Part shown: positions 6,346-12,034 of the stretch, piece by piece
How the letters are laid out: every line of letters begins with the position of its first letter
Position numbering within the stretch: the stretch's first letter is position 1
From: an uncultured Lachnospiraceae bacterium
Lineage (GTDB): Bacteria; Bacillota; Clostridia; Lachnospirales; Lachnospiraceae
Direction of reading: 5' to 3'
Assembly: GCA_910583615.1 (NCBI GenBank)
Contig: CAJTXP010000076.1
Coordinates: 1-12,034 of the forward strand
Length of the DNA: 12,034 nucleotides
Made by a program: the position numbers and the translations under genes
Notes under the pieces: generated by a model
Database searches by the model: none
What the model was told of the DNA's origin: nothing
The model's input: only the letters and a program-made list of their open reading frames with translations

Positions 6346-7887
6346 ATGTATTGCAGCCAGTGTGGAAAAGAAGTCTCAGGGAATGCCAGGTACTGTCCGG
6401 CCTGCGGCGCCAGGCAGGAGATGGGGATGATATCGGCAGAAGATATGACGTCGAAGGATCAGACAGACAGGAAGAAAAGACAGAAGGCGCATCGTCAGGG
6501 AAGGAGACTTGGAAATTTTCTTGTCACTGTGATTGCGCTTCTGATTCTGTTTTCAGGAGACGAGACAGTTCCGGCTGTATCGAATCAGAGCTTTCAGCAG
6601 ATGAACACCTCCTGTTTTGCAGTGCAGGATCAGAGGGAAATGGCTGTCTGTGATGCGAAGGGAAGATTCTGCATCGTTGATCTCCCGCAGCAGATCCTGT
6701 ACAGTGCAGATCACAGCAAAATGGCATATGTGGACCGGGACCAGGAGCTGTATTATATGGATGGACTGGATCCCGTTTTTATAGATGACGGAGTAAGGGA
6801 TGCCGGGCTGTCCTTTTATGGTGATACGATTGTATACGTAAAAGACGGGGAGAGCAGCCGGAGTGAGCTTTGTATCTGTACCATCAGGACAGAGACGACG
6901 GAACAGCTTAAGGTCTCAGACTGCAGAGCATTTTGTATATCGCCGGATGGAAAGAGCGTTGCCTGTATCGAAGCAGATGGTACGCTGCGTTTGTGGCAGC
7001 CGGGCAGCGAGGCTGTGAAGATTGCAGGAAACGTATCCGAGATACTGGCACTGACAGAGGATGGGGAGATGCTTCTTTACAGAAAGGAAGGTAATAAGCT
7101 TTTCCGGTATCTGAAAGGGAAGGAGGAACAGATGGCAGAAGCCGGAGGCTCCATGGACTGTATACGGAATGAAAAGCAGGATGAGATACTTTATACAGCA
7201 GAGGGAAGTACCTGGTATTATGCCATGAATCTGAAGGAGCCGGTGCGTCTTTCGGGCGTAAAGGGGAATCTGCTGACTTCCTGTTATATGCCTGACACAG
7301 CCTGTCAGCAGGACAGGGGACTGATTCTTGGCAGAAGATCCCTTAAAAGCATGACTTTTGCCACATATAATTCCGGCAGTCATTCGTATAGAATCTATCA
7401 TCTGAACTGGAACGGGAAAGAAGCAGAGCCTGTTCTCAATCATGCGGAACAGTTTCAAATCTCAGAAAGCGGAAGATCTGTTCTGTATCTGTCAGACCGG
7501 AAACTGTATCAGATCAGGGATATCAGGGACGAACAGGACAGAACATGCATCAGCGGTACGATGAATGTCAGCGGATTTACAGCTGATTCTGATCTTAAGA
7601 AAGTCTGGTTTTCCACATTTGACCACGAACTTTATTACGCAGAAAATGAAAAGTGCCGCAATGTCTCCAGCGATCTGAACAGGATACATGGCTGTATAAA
7701 GGATGGGGCGCTGTTTCAGGAGGGGCAGGATCTGTATCTTGCGGACGGGGCAGAAAAGGTTCTGGTAAAAGGAGATGTGAGAGAAGCCTGGATCCAGGAA
7801 AATGAATATGTAATGATAAAAGCAGAGGAAGGGATCTGCTATCTGAAGGATCTGAAGGAAGAAGTCTGTCTGACTGGAGGCAGATAA
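6346..7887 (+). CDS. Membrane-anchored zinc-ribbon protein with a beta-propeller-like outer domain
   Basis: This 513-residue protein begins with a zinc ribbon (Cys3, Cys6, Cys17, Cys20). A strongly basic stretch (about 37-54) and one short hydrophobic segment (about 56-70) follow, so the ribbon should be cytoplasmic and the rest outside. Residues 90-505 contain repeated blade-like units of the form 'SPDGKSVACIEADGTLRLW' (for example near 118-140, 198-217, 235-256, 371-392 and 410-432), resembling WD40/TolB/DPP4-N beta-propellers. No catalytic motif is seen. The start at 6346 has GGGGGAG upstream; a longer in-frame start at 6175 lies inside the previous gene and is rejected. A one-pass protein with a cytosolic ribbon and an external propeller suggests sensing or scaffolding, but this is inference. 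The gene is 5 nt downstream of the soluble ribbon gene and probably cotranscribed with it. Confidence 0.85.
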   Translation: MYCSQCGKEVSGNARYCPACGARQEMGMISAEDMTSKDQTDRKKRQKAHRQGRRLGNFLVTVIALLILFSGDETVPAVSNQSFQQMNTSCFAVQDQREMAVCDAKGRFCIVDLPQQILYSADHSKMAYVDRDQELYYMDGLDPVFIDDGVRDAGLSFYGDTIVYVKDGESSRSELCICTIRTETTEQLKVSDCRAFCISPDGKSVACIEADGTLRLWQPGSEAVKIAGNVSEILALTEDGEMLLYRKEGNKLFRYLKGKEEQMAEAGGSMDCIRNEKQDEILYTAEGSTWYYAMNLKEPVRLSGVKGNLLTSCYMPDTACQQDRGLILGRRSLKSMTFATYNSGSHSYRIYHLNWNGKEAEPVLNHAEQFQISESGRSVLYLSDRKLYQIRDIRDEQDRTCISGTMNVSGFTADSDLKKVWFSTFDHELYYAENEKCRNVSSDLNRIHGCIKDGALFQEGQDLYLADGAEKVLVKGDVREAWIQENEYVMIKAEEGICYLKDLKEEVCLTGGR

Positions 7888-7909
7888 AGAAGGGAAAGGA
7901 AGTTCTCCC

Positions 7910-8113
7910 ATGCGCTACTACATCGCCGACCAGCATTTTTATCACGACAACTTAAACCGGCGCATGGACCGCCGGGGATTTGAGAGCAGCGAGGCCATGA
8001 ACGAATACATGATCAGTCAGTGGAAAGGAGTATTATCGGATCGTGCTGCACAGCAGATGAATCCGCCGCCGGACTGCCGTATGTCAGTGGCAGAACCGGC
8101 AGCCGGACGGTGA
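7910..8113 (+). pseudogene. Truncated metallophosphoesterase (5' fragment only)
   Basis: The first 45 or so codons read like the start of a calcineurin-like phosphoesterase: a DxH metal motif (Asp7, His9) followed by His12, then a segment ending near QWKGVLSDR. At about 8045 the similarity stops, and the remaining residues are low-complexity read-through of sequence antisense to the sdaAA end. The downstream metal-binding motifs (GDxx, GNHE and the later histidines) are absent in every frame, so this cannot be a working enzyme. It has a plausible purine-rich SD (AAAGGAAG, 7895-7902). The ORF overlaps the convergent sdaAA stop by 30 nt. The simplest reading is a deletion or rearrangement joining this 5' end to the flank of the serine operon. 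Confidence 0.7.
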
Positions 8114-8956
8114 GGCGGCGCATCCGCCCAGGGCGGTTTCGCGAAGCTCATAGGGAATCCTTTTTCCCACCTGATACATGGTATCAAGCATCTCGTCAAA
8201 GGGGATGAGCTGACGGATCCCCGACAGGGCGATCTCGGCAGCGATCAGAGCGTTGGCGACGCCCGAGGCATTCCGGTTCTGGCAAGGATATTCCACCAGA
8301 CCTCCTACCGGATCGCACACCAGTCCCAGCATGTTCATAAGGACGGTGGAGGCGGCGGAAAGGCTCTGGACTGGTTCCCCGCCCATGAGTTCCACGGCGG
8401 CGGAGGCGGCCATGGCGGCAGCGACGCCGGTCTCTGCCTGACAGCCTCCTACGGCTCCCGCCACCGTTGCATTTCGCATGGCGAGATAGCCGACGGCTCC
8501 GGCATTGAACAGCGCATCCACCATCCGGTCGTCGGATATGTGATATTCCTGCTGCAGAGCCAGCAGAAGTCCCGGAACGATCCCGGCAGAGCCGGCGGTG
8601 GGCGCGGCTACGATCACTCCCATGGAAGCGTTTACTTCCAGTACGGCCATGGCGCAGGCAATACCGCGTCCAAGTACGCTGCCGCATATGCTTTTCCCTC
8701 TGTTCCTGTGCAGTTCCAGTTTTCTGGATTCACCTCCGATCAGTCCGCCCATGGACTTTACAGGCGTTCTCAGGGGAGCTGCCGCAGACTGTTTCATAAT
8801 GTCCAGCACATGTTTCATCTGGTGGCAGATCTGGTCCATGGGGATTTCGGACAGATCACATTCCCGCTGCTTCATGACATCGGAGATCATCCACTGATGC
8901 CGGCTGCAAAGCTCCAGCAGCTCCGCTGCATTTTTAAAATCAGTTGTTTCCATCAT
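8084..8956 (-). CDS. sdaAA: L-serine dehydratase, iron-sulfur-dependent, alpha subunit
   Basis: This 290-residue catalytic subunit deaminates L-serine to pyruvate and ammonia using a [4Fe-4S] cluster, together with SdaAB. Hallmarks are EVNASMGVIVAAPTAGSAG (107-125), GGCQAE (170-175), GLVCDPVGGLVEYPC (211-225) and LRETALGG (271-278). Cys172, Cys214 and Cys225 have the 42- and 11-residue spacing expected of the cluster ligands. The C-terminus is odd: after GG it reads CAASPSGCRFCH and stops, with three extra cysteines (279, 286, 289) where other alpha subunits commonly have GLAATPT and a charged tail. The start at 8956 follows AAAGG at 9-nt spacing; the adjacent ATG at 8953 is an alternative. 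It starts 25 nt after the sdaAB stop and is the last gene of the operon. No convincing terminator follows. Confidence 0.95.
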   Translation of the reverse strand: MMETTDFKNAAELLELCSRHQWMISDVMKQRECDLSEIPMDQICHQMKHVLDIMKQSAAAPLRTPVKSMGGLIGGESRKLELHRNRGKSICGSVLGRGIACAMAVLEVNASMGVIVAAPTAGSAGIVPGLLLALQQEYHISDDRMVDALFNAGAVGYLAMRNATVAGAVGGCQAETGVAAAMAASAAVELMGGEPVQSLSAASTVLMNMLGLVCDPVGGLVEYPCQNRNASGVANALIAAEIALSGIRQLIPFDEMLDTMYQVGKRIPYELRETALGGCAASPSGCRFCH

Positions 8957-8981
8957 TTCTATCGGCCTTTCATTCCTGTAA

Positions 8982-9650
8982 TTATGGCTGAATCAGCATC
9001 ACGTCCTGGACGTTGGGATTTTCCAGCAGCTTTTCCGTAATGTCTTCCGGAAGGCGGTTGTCGGATTCCACGATCGTATATGCCTTTTCTCCTCTGGATT
9101 CCCGAAACAGACGCATGAAAGCGATGTTCACGTTCCGGTCGCTTAAGATCCGGGTAATGTGGGCCGCCACTCCGGGCCGGTCCTTCTGGATGATGATGAC
9201 GGCGTTGTACTCACCTGTGAAATCCACCTGAACCTGATTGATCCGTACGATCTTTACTTTTCCGCCGCCCAGGGATTCTCCCCGGACCGTCATGACGGCG
9301 CCGGAGTCATTCACCATCCGGATATCCACCGTATTGGGATGGATATCGGTCTCTTTTTCATCCGGTATAAAGCGGAACTCAATTCCCCGTTCTTCTGCAA
9401 TCTCAAAGGAGTCGCGGATCCGCACGTCGTCCGTGGCAAATCCCATGATCCCGCCCAGCAGCGCCCGGTCGGTACCGTGCCCTCTGTAGGTCTTGGCGAA
9501 GGAACCATACAGGGTGAATTCCACTTCCCGTAGGACTCCGCTCTTCATCTTCTGGGCGAGGTAGGCGATGGCGCAGGCTCCGGCCGTATGGGAGCTGGAT
9601 GGTCCGATCATGTTGGGGCCCAGGACATCAAATACGCTGATAAATGACAT
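8982..9650 (-). CDS. sdaAB: L-serine dehydratase, iron-sulfur-dependent, beta subunit
   Basis: This 222-residue partner of SdaAA has the beta-domain motifs GPSSSHTAGA (16-25), HGTDRALLGG (58-67) and SLGGGKVKI (126-134), then an ACT domain (about 148-222, with KDRPGVAAHITRILSDRNVNI) typical of amino-acid-responsive regulation. The ATG at 9650 has an excellent SD, AGGAGGAG at 9655-9662. The same frame stays open upstream into the transporter gene, but that part is antisense-like shadow. The gene lies 26 nt after the transporter stop and 25 nt before sdaAA, so all three are probably one transcript. Length and domain order match two-subunit (type 2) enzymes of Firmicutes. Confidence 0.96.
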   Translation of the reverse strand: MSFISVFDVLGPNMIGPSSSHTAGACAIAYLAQKMKSGVLREVEFTLYGSFAKTYRGHGTDRALLGGIMGFATDDVRIRDSFEIAEERGIEFRFIPDEKETDIHPNTVDIRMVNDSGAVMTVRGESLGGGKVKIVRINQVQVDFTGEYNAVIIIQKDRPGVAAHITRILSDRNVNIAFMRLFRESRGEKAYTIVESDNRLPEDITEKLLENPNVQDVMLIQP

Positions 9651-9676
9651 GATTCTCCTCCTGTAAAAGTTCCGTT

Positions 9677-10888
9677 TCAGGCATTCTTCAAAATGAATTT
9701 CTGATAAATGGTATTGACGATCACGCCGATGGCATTGTCTCCGGACACGTTGCAGGCAGTGCCGAAGGAGTCTTGCGTGATGTAGAGCGCCACCATAATG
9801 GCACAGATCGGCCCGTCCGGATTGCCAGCCTCCGGTCCGAAGATCATGTAGAGGAAAGGCAGCGCGGTCATGATGGAGCCGCCGGGAGCGCCCGGAGAGG
9901 CGACCATCGCCACGCCCAGGGTCATGATAAAGGGAACGACGGTCATCAGACTGATGGGCAGCTGATTCATCAGGCATACGGCGGTCGCACAGGCACAGAT
10001 GGTGATCATGGAGCCTGCCATATGGATGTTGGCGCAGAGCGGCACCACAAAGTTGCGGATCTGTTCACAGACACCGTCGGCGGCTGCGCACTGAAGATTG
10101 ACCGGGATCGTAGCGGCGGAAGACTGGGTTCCAAGGGCAGTCGTATAACCGGGAATCTGGTTTTTGATCAGTGCCAGCGGATTCTTCCTGCTGACCGCGC
10201 CGGCGATACAGAACTGGATCACGATGCAGACCATGTGCATGAGGATCACGACCACAAATACTTTCCATAAGATTCCAAGAATCGCAAAGGTCTTGCCGGA
10301 TCTGGTCATATCGGCAAAGGTTCCGCAGATGTAGAGCGGAAGCAGCGGGATGATGACTGTATGCAGAACTTTGTCGATGATTCCGGAGAAATCTTTGAAC
10401 GCGTCATAAAGAGTATTGCCGATTTCTTTTCCTTTCATAGCGGACAGACAGAGGCCCAGGACAAAAGCCAGCACAACAGCGGACAGGGTATCCATGACCG
10501 GCGTGATGGTCAGGCTGAAATAGGACTCTACGGAGACGCCCGCAGTTGCCGCAATCTGTTCCAGCGCTTCGGCGCTCATGAAATGCGGAAACAGCGAAGA
10601 GGATACGAGATAGGAGCCGGATCCTGCGATCAGCGTGGACAGATAGGCCAGAAGGACGGTGACGATCAGAAGCTTTCCTGCGCCCTGAGACAGATCTGCA
10701 ATTCCCATGGTTACATACGCGAGGATCATGAGCGGTATGATAAATTTCAGAAACGTACTGAATATGCCGGACAGGGTGACAACCAGACGGCAGACAGGCT
10801 CCGGCAAAAACTGTCCGATGAGGATACCGATGATGATCGCAATGATCAGTTTTGGAACAAGTCCCAGTTTCCATGTTCTTTCTTTCAT
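9677..10888 (-). CDS. SLC1/DAACS-type amino acid:cation symporter, likely for serine or another neutral amino acid
   Basis: This 403-residue, very hydrophobic membrane protein is from the dicarboxylate/amino acid:cation symporter family (GltPh, SstT and EAAT relatives). Family features are the HP1 serine-rich SSAAT (256-260), a TM7 segment NIHMAGSM (287-294) in place of the usual NMDGTAL, HP2 SPGAPGGS (331-338), and a TM8 segment with Asp373, Asn380 and Gly383-Asp384. In TM8 the Arg that pairs with the acidic side chain in glutamate/aspartate carriers (DxxRT) is Gly376 here (DSFGT), while the aspartate that binds the amino group is kept. This argues for a neutral substrate, and the downstream serine dehydratase genes point to serine. 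SD AGGAGGG lies 9 nt before the ATG. It is the first gene of the operon, behind a strong promoter and divergent to a LysR gene. Confidence 0.92.
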   Translation of the reverse strand: MKERTWKLGLVPKLIIAIIIGILIGQFLPEPVCRLVVTLSGIFSTFLKFIIPLMILAYVTMGIADLSQGAGKLLIVTVLLAYLSTLIAGSGSYLVSSSLFPHFMSAEALEQIAATAGVSVESYFSLTITPVMDTLSAVVLAFVLGLCLSAMKGKEIGNTLYDAFKDFSGIIDKVLHTVIIPLLPLYICGTFADMTRSGKTFAILGILWKVFVVVILMHMVCIVIQFCIAGAVSRKNPLALIKNQIPGYTTALGTQSSAATIPVNLQCAAADGVCEQIRNFVVPLCANIHMAGSMITICACATAVCLMNQLPISLMTVVPFIMTLGVAMVASPGAPGGSIMTALPFLYMIFGPEAGNPDGPICAIMVALYITQDSFGTACNVSGDNAIGVIVNTIYQKFILKNA

Positions 10889-10938
10889 TTGTAAATTCCC
10901 TCCTGTACATCAATCTCTTTTCCATTATCTTTCAACGA

Positions 10939-10967
10939 TTGACGTTTTTGTATTCTTATTGTATCAT
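10939..10967 (+). promoter_or_regulatory. Candidate promoter of the LysR-type regulator gene
   Basis: TTGACG (10939-10944, 5 of 6) and TATCAT (10962-10967, 5 of 6) are separated by 17 bp. The predicted start near 10974 gives a leader of about 78 nt. Its -10 overlaps the -10 of the opposing operon promoter, so the two should compete for polymerase. An alternative TATAAT at 10999-11004 has no good -35. Confidence 0.55.
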
Positions 10968-10986
10968 GACAGTATATATAAATCAA
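10958..10986 (-). promoter_or_regulatory. Promoter of the transporter-sdaAB-sdaAA operon
   Basis: Read on the minus strand, TTGATT (10986-10981) and TACAAT (10963-10958) are separated by 17 bp, with a TGA triplet before the -10 forming an extended -10 (TGn). The predicted start near 10951 gives a leader of about 62 nt with an AGGAGGG ribosome binding site. Confidence 0.65.
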
Positions 10987-11009
10987 ATTCACTGTTTTTA
11001 TAATATCAT

Positions 11010-11022
11010 TGAAAAATTTTCA
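11010..11022. promoter_or_regulatory. Candidate LysR-family operator (T-N11-A palindrome)
   Basis: TGAAAA-A-TTTTCA is a perfect 6-bp-arm palindrome that satisfies the LysR-family T-N11-A rule. Its centre (11016) is about 65 bp upstream of the predicted operon start (10951), the usual place for the recognition site of a LysR activator. It also lies downstream of the regulator's own predicted start and 30 nt before its ATG, so it could serve autorepression. Confidence 0.5.
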
Positions 11023-11051
11023 TAATAAAGCGGAGGAAAAGGGGGAATTTT

Positions 11052-11933
11052 ATGGAAATCAGACAGCTGATTACCTTTGTGAAGATCGTTCAGATGAAAA
11101 GCTTTTCCAGAGCGGCTGCTGATCTGGGCTATTCCCAGTCGGCAGTGACCGTGCAGATCCGTCTGCTGGAGCAGGAGCTGAATATCCGCCTGTTTGACCG
11201 GATCGGAAAGCAGGTGGAGCTGACGGGACAGGGAAAGAGGTTCCTTGGCTATGCCCATAATATTCTTCAGGAGGTGAACCGGGCAAAGCTTTCTCTGACA
11301 GACGAGGGAGAGCTGGTCAATCCGCTTCATATCGGCACCATCGAGTCTCTGTGCTTCTCCAGGCTTCCGCTGATCCTTCGTTATTTTCAGGAGCATTATC
11401 CCGGGGTATCAGTCCGCATTACGACGTCGTCGCCGGAGGAGCTGATCGAGATGATGGAGAAAAACCGTCTGGATCTGATCTACATACTGGACGAGCCGCG
11501 CTATCATAACAACTGGAACAAGGTCATGGAGAGCCGGGAGGAGATGGTATTTGTCACGTCCCCGGACGCTTCACCGGCTTCCGAAAAGGCGCTGTGCGTG
11601 GAAGACCTTCTGACAGAACCTTTCTTTCTCACAGAAAAAAATGCCAATTACCGGAGGTCTCTGGACCGGTTCCTCGCTTCCAAAAATCTGGTGCTGACTC
11701 CGGCCCTGGAGATCAGCAATACGGAGTTTATCATAAAGATGCTCCGGGGCGGCCGCGGCGTCTCGTTTCTGCCGTATTTTGCAGTCAGGGAGAATGTGGA
11801 GAAGGGAGAATTAAAGCTGTTGAATGTGACGGACTTTCATGTCTTTATGTACCGTCAGATCTTCTATCACAAAGATAAATGGAAAACCAGGGAAATGGAG
11901 GAATTCATCCGGCTGGCAGCGCAGGAGCCATAG
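11052..11933 (+). CDS. LysR-type transcriptional regulator, probably of the divergent serine operon
   Basis: This 293-residue regulator has an N-terminal winged helix-turn-helix: MEIRQLITFVKIVQMKSFSR opens the DNA-binding domain, and the helix-turn-helix covers about residues 18-37 (SFSRAAADLGYSQSAVTVQI). The periplasmic-binding-protein-like effector domain starts near residue 91 (PLHIGTIESL) and runs to the end. Length is standard for the family. GGGGG (11041-11045) lies 6 nt before the ATG. It is divergent from the transporter-sdaAB-sdaAA operon, the classic arrangement for LysR regulators and their targets. Serine or a product of its metabolism is a reasonable ligand, but nothing in the sequence shows it. 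Control of an unseen gene to the right is possible. Confidence 0.93.
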   Translation: MEIRQLITFVKIVQMKSFSRAAADLGYSQSAVTVQIRLLEQELNIRLFDRIGKQVELTGQGKRFLGYAHNILQEVNRAKLSLTDEGELVNPLHIGTIESLCFSRLPLILRYFQEHYPGVSVRITTSSPEELIEMMEKNRLDLIYILDEPRYHNNWNKVMESREEMVFVTSPDASPASEKALCVEDLLTEPFFLTEKNANYRRSLDRFLASKNLVLTPALEISNTEFIIKMLRGGRGVSFLPYFAVRENVEKGELKLLNVTDFHVFMYRQIFYHKDKWKTREMEEFIRLAAQEP

Positions 11934-11949
11934 AAGGGTCCTTTTCTTT
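11923..11949 (+). terminator. Candidate intrinsic terminator of the LysR gene
   Basis: AGGAGCC (11923-11929) and GGGTCCT (11936-11942) form a 7-bp stem with one G-G mismatch and an ATAGAA loop, followed by TTTCTTT. The left arm overlaps the last codons of the regulator and the loop contains its stop codon. Confidence 0.45.
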
Positions 11950-11952
11950 ATG

Positions 11953-11981
11953 TGGCAAAATAAGCGAATATATGGTATCAT
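11953..11981 (+). promoter_or_regulatory. Weak candidate promoter leading off the right edge
   Basis: TATCAT (11976-11981) is preceded by TGG, giving an extended -10. A poor -35, TGGCAA (11953-11958), lies 17 bp upstream. No gene start with a ribosome binding site follows before the window ends. Confidence 0.35.
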
Positions 11982-12034
11982 GTCACCAACTGGAGCGAAG
12001 CGGAAGTTGATGACCTGCGCGAGCATCAGCGAGC
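11982..12034. repeat. Imperfect palindrome plus GCGAGC direct repeat at the window edge
   Basis: GTCACCAACT (11982-11991) pairs with AGTTGATGAC (12005-12014), 10 bp with one mismatch around a 13-nt loop. Two copies of GCGAGC follow 10 nt apart (12019-12024 and 12029-12034), cut off by the window end. No convincing coding start is present. It may be a dispersed palindromic element or the structured leader of the next gene. Confidence 0.4.

Noticed and set aside
8069..8099. Hairpin CCGG-CTGCC/GGCAG-CCGG as a shared terminator for the convergent genes
   Set aside because: The stem is broken by bulges and no T-run follows on either strand; it also overlaps sdaAA codons.
8196..8687. Overlapping minus-strand open frame of 163 codons inside sdaAA
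   Set aside because: It is an alternative frame of a GC-rich gene, very Arg/Gly-rich, with no start signal.
9651..9977. N-terminal extension of SdaAB by 109 residues using the upstream open frame
   Set aside because: The extension overlaps the transporter gene in another frame, is Arg/His-rich, and the internal ATG at 9650 has a near-perfect ribosome binding site and a family-standard N-terminus.

Overview
The window looks like chromosomal DNA from a gut-type anaerobic Firmicute, most likely Lachnospiraceae or a close clostridial relative. The basis is roughly 50% GC coding sequence, strong AGGAGG-type ribosome binding sites, the two-subunit SdaAA/SdaAB serine dehydratase, and the particular set of housekeeping genes. 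The genus is not resolved, and no rRNA, tRNA, transposase or integrase is visible.

Layout. Positions 1-352 are the distal (trailer) end of a type I-C-like CRISPR array: six 32-nt repeats, the first cut by the window edge and the last degenerate, with five 34-35 nt spacers. No cas genes are in view. Next, on the + strand, come an Ldh/malate dehydrogenase family (LDH2) oxidoreductase, then a promoter and a tight housekeeping run of gltX, a UvrD/Rep-type helicase and a YigZ/IMPACT family gene (9-nt gap, then a 4-nt ATGA overlap). After a conspicuous palindrome come two adjacent zinc-ribbon genes. The first is a small soluble double zinc-ribbon protein. The second is a membrane-anchored zinc-ribbon protein whose outer part reads as a beta-propeller. 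A 5' fragment of a metallophosphoesterase follows, ending abruptly against the 3' end of the convergent serine operon.

Positions 8084-10888 are a minus-strand operon transcribed transporter, then sdaAB, then sdaAA: an SLC1/DAACS-type symporter and both subunits of the iron-sulfur L-serine dehydratase. A LysR-type regulator is divergently transcribed at 11052-11933. The intergenic region holds two face-to-face promoters with overlapping -10 elements and a perfect T-N11-A palindrome centred about 65 bp upstream of the predicted operon start. Together these suggest a serine uptake and deamination module (serine to pyruvate plus ammonia) under LysR control. The symporter lacks the arginine that binds acidic side chains in glutamate/aspartate transporters, which fits a neutral substrate.

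No wholly new multi-gene system is evident. The least explained items are the zinc-ribbon/beta-propeller gene pair, the cysteine-rich tail of SdaAA next to an apparent deletion scar, the palindrome at 5858-5888, and the palindromic sequence at the right edge.
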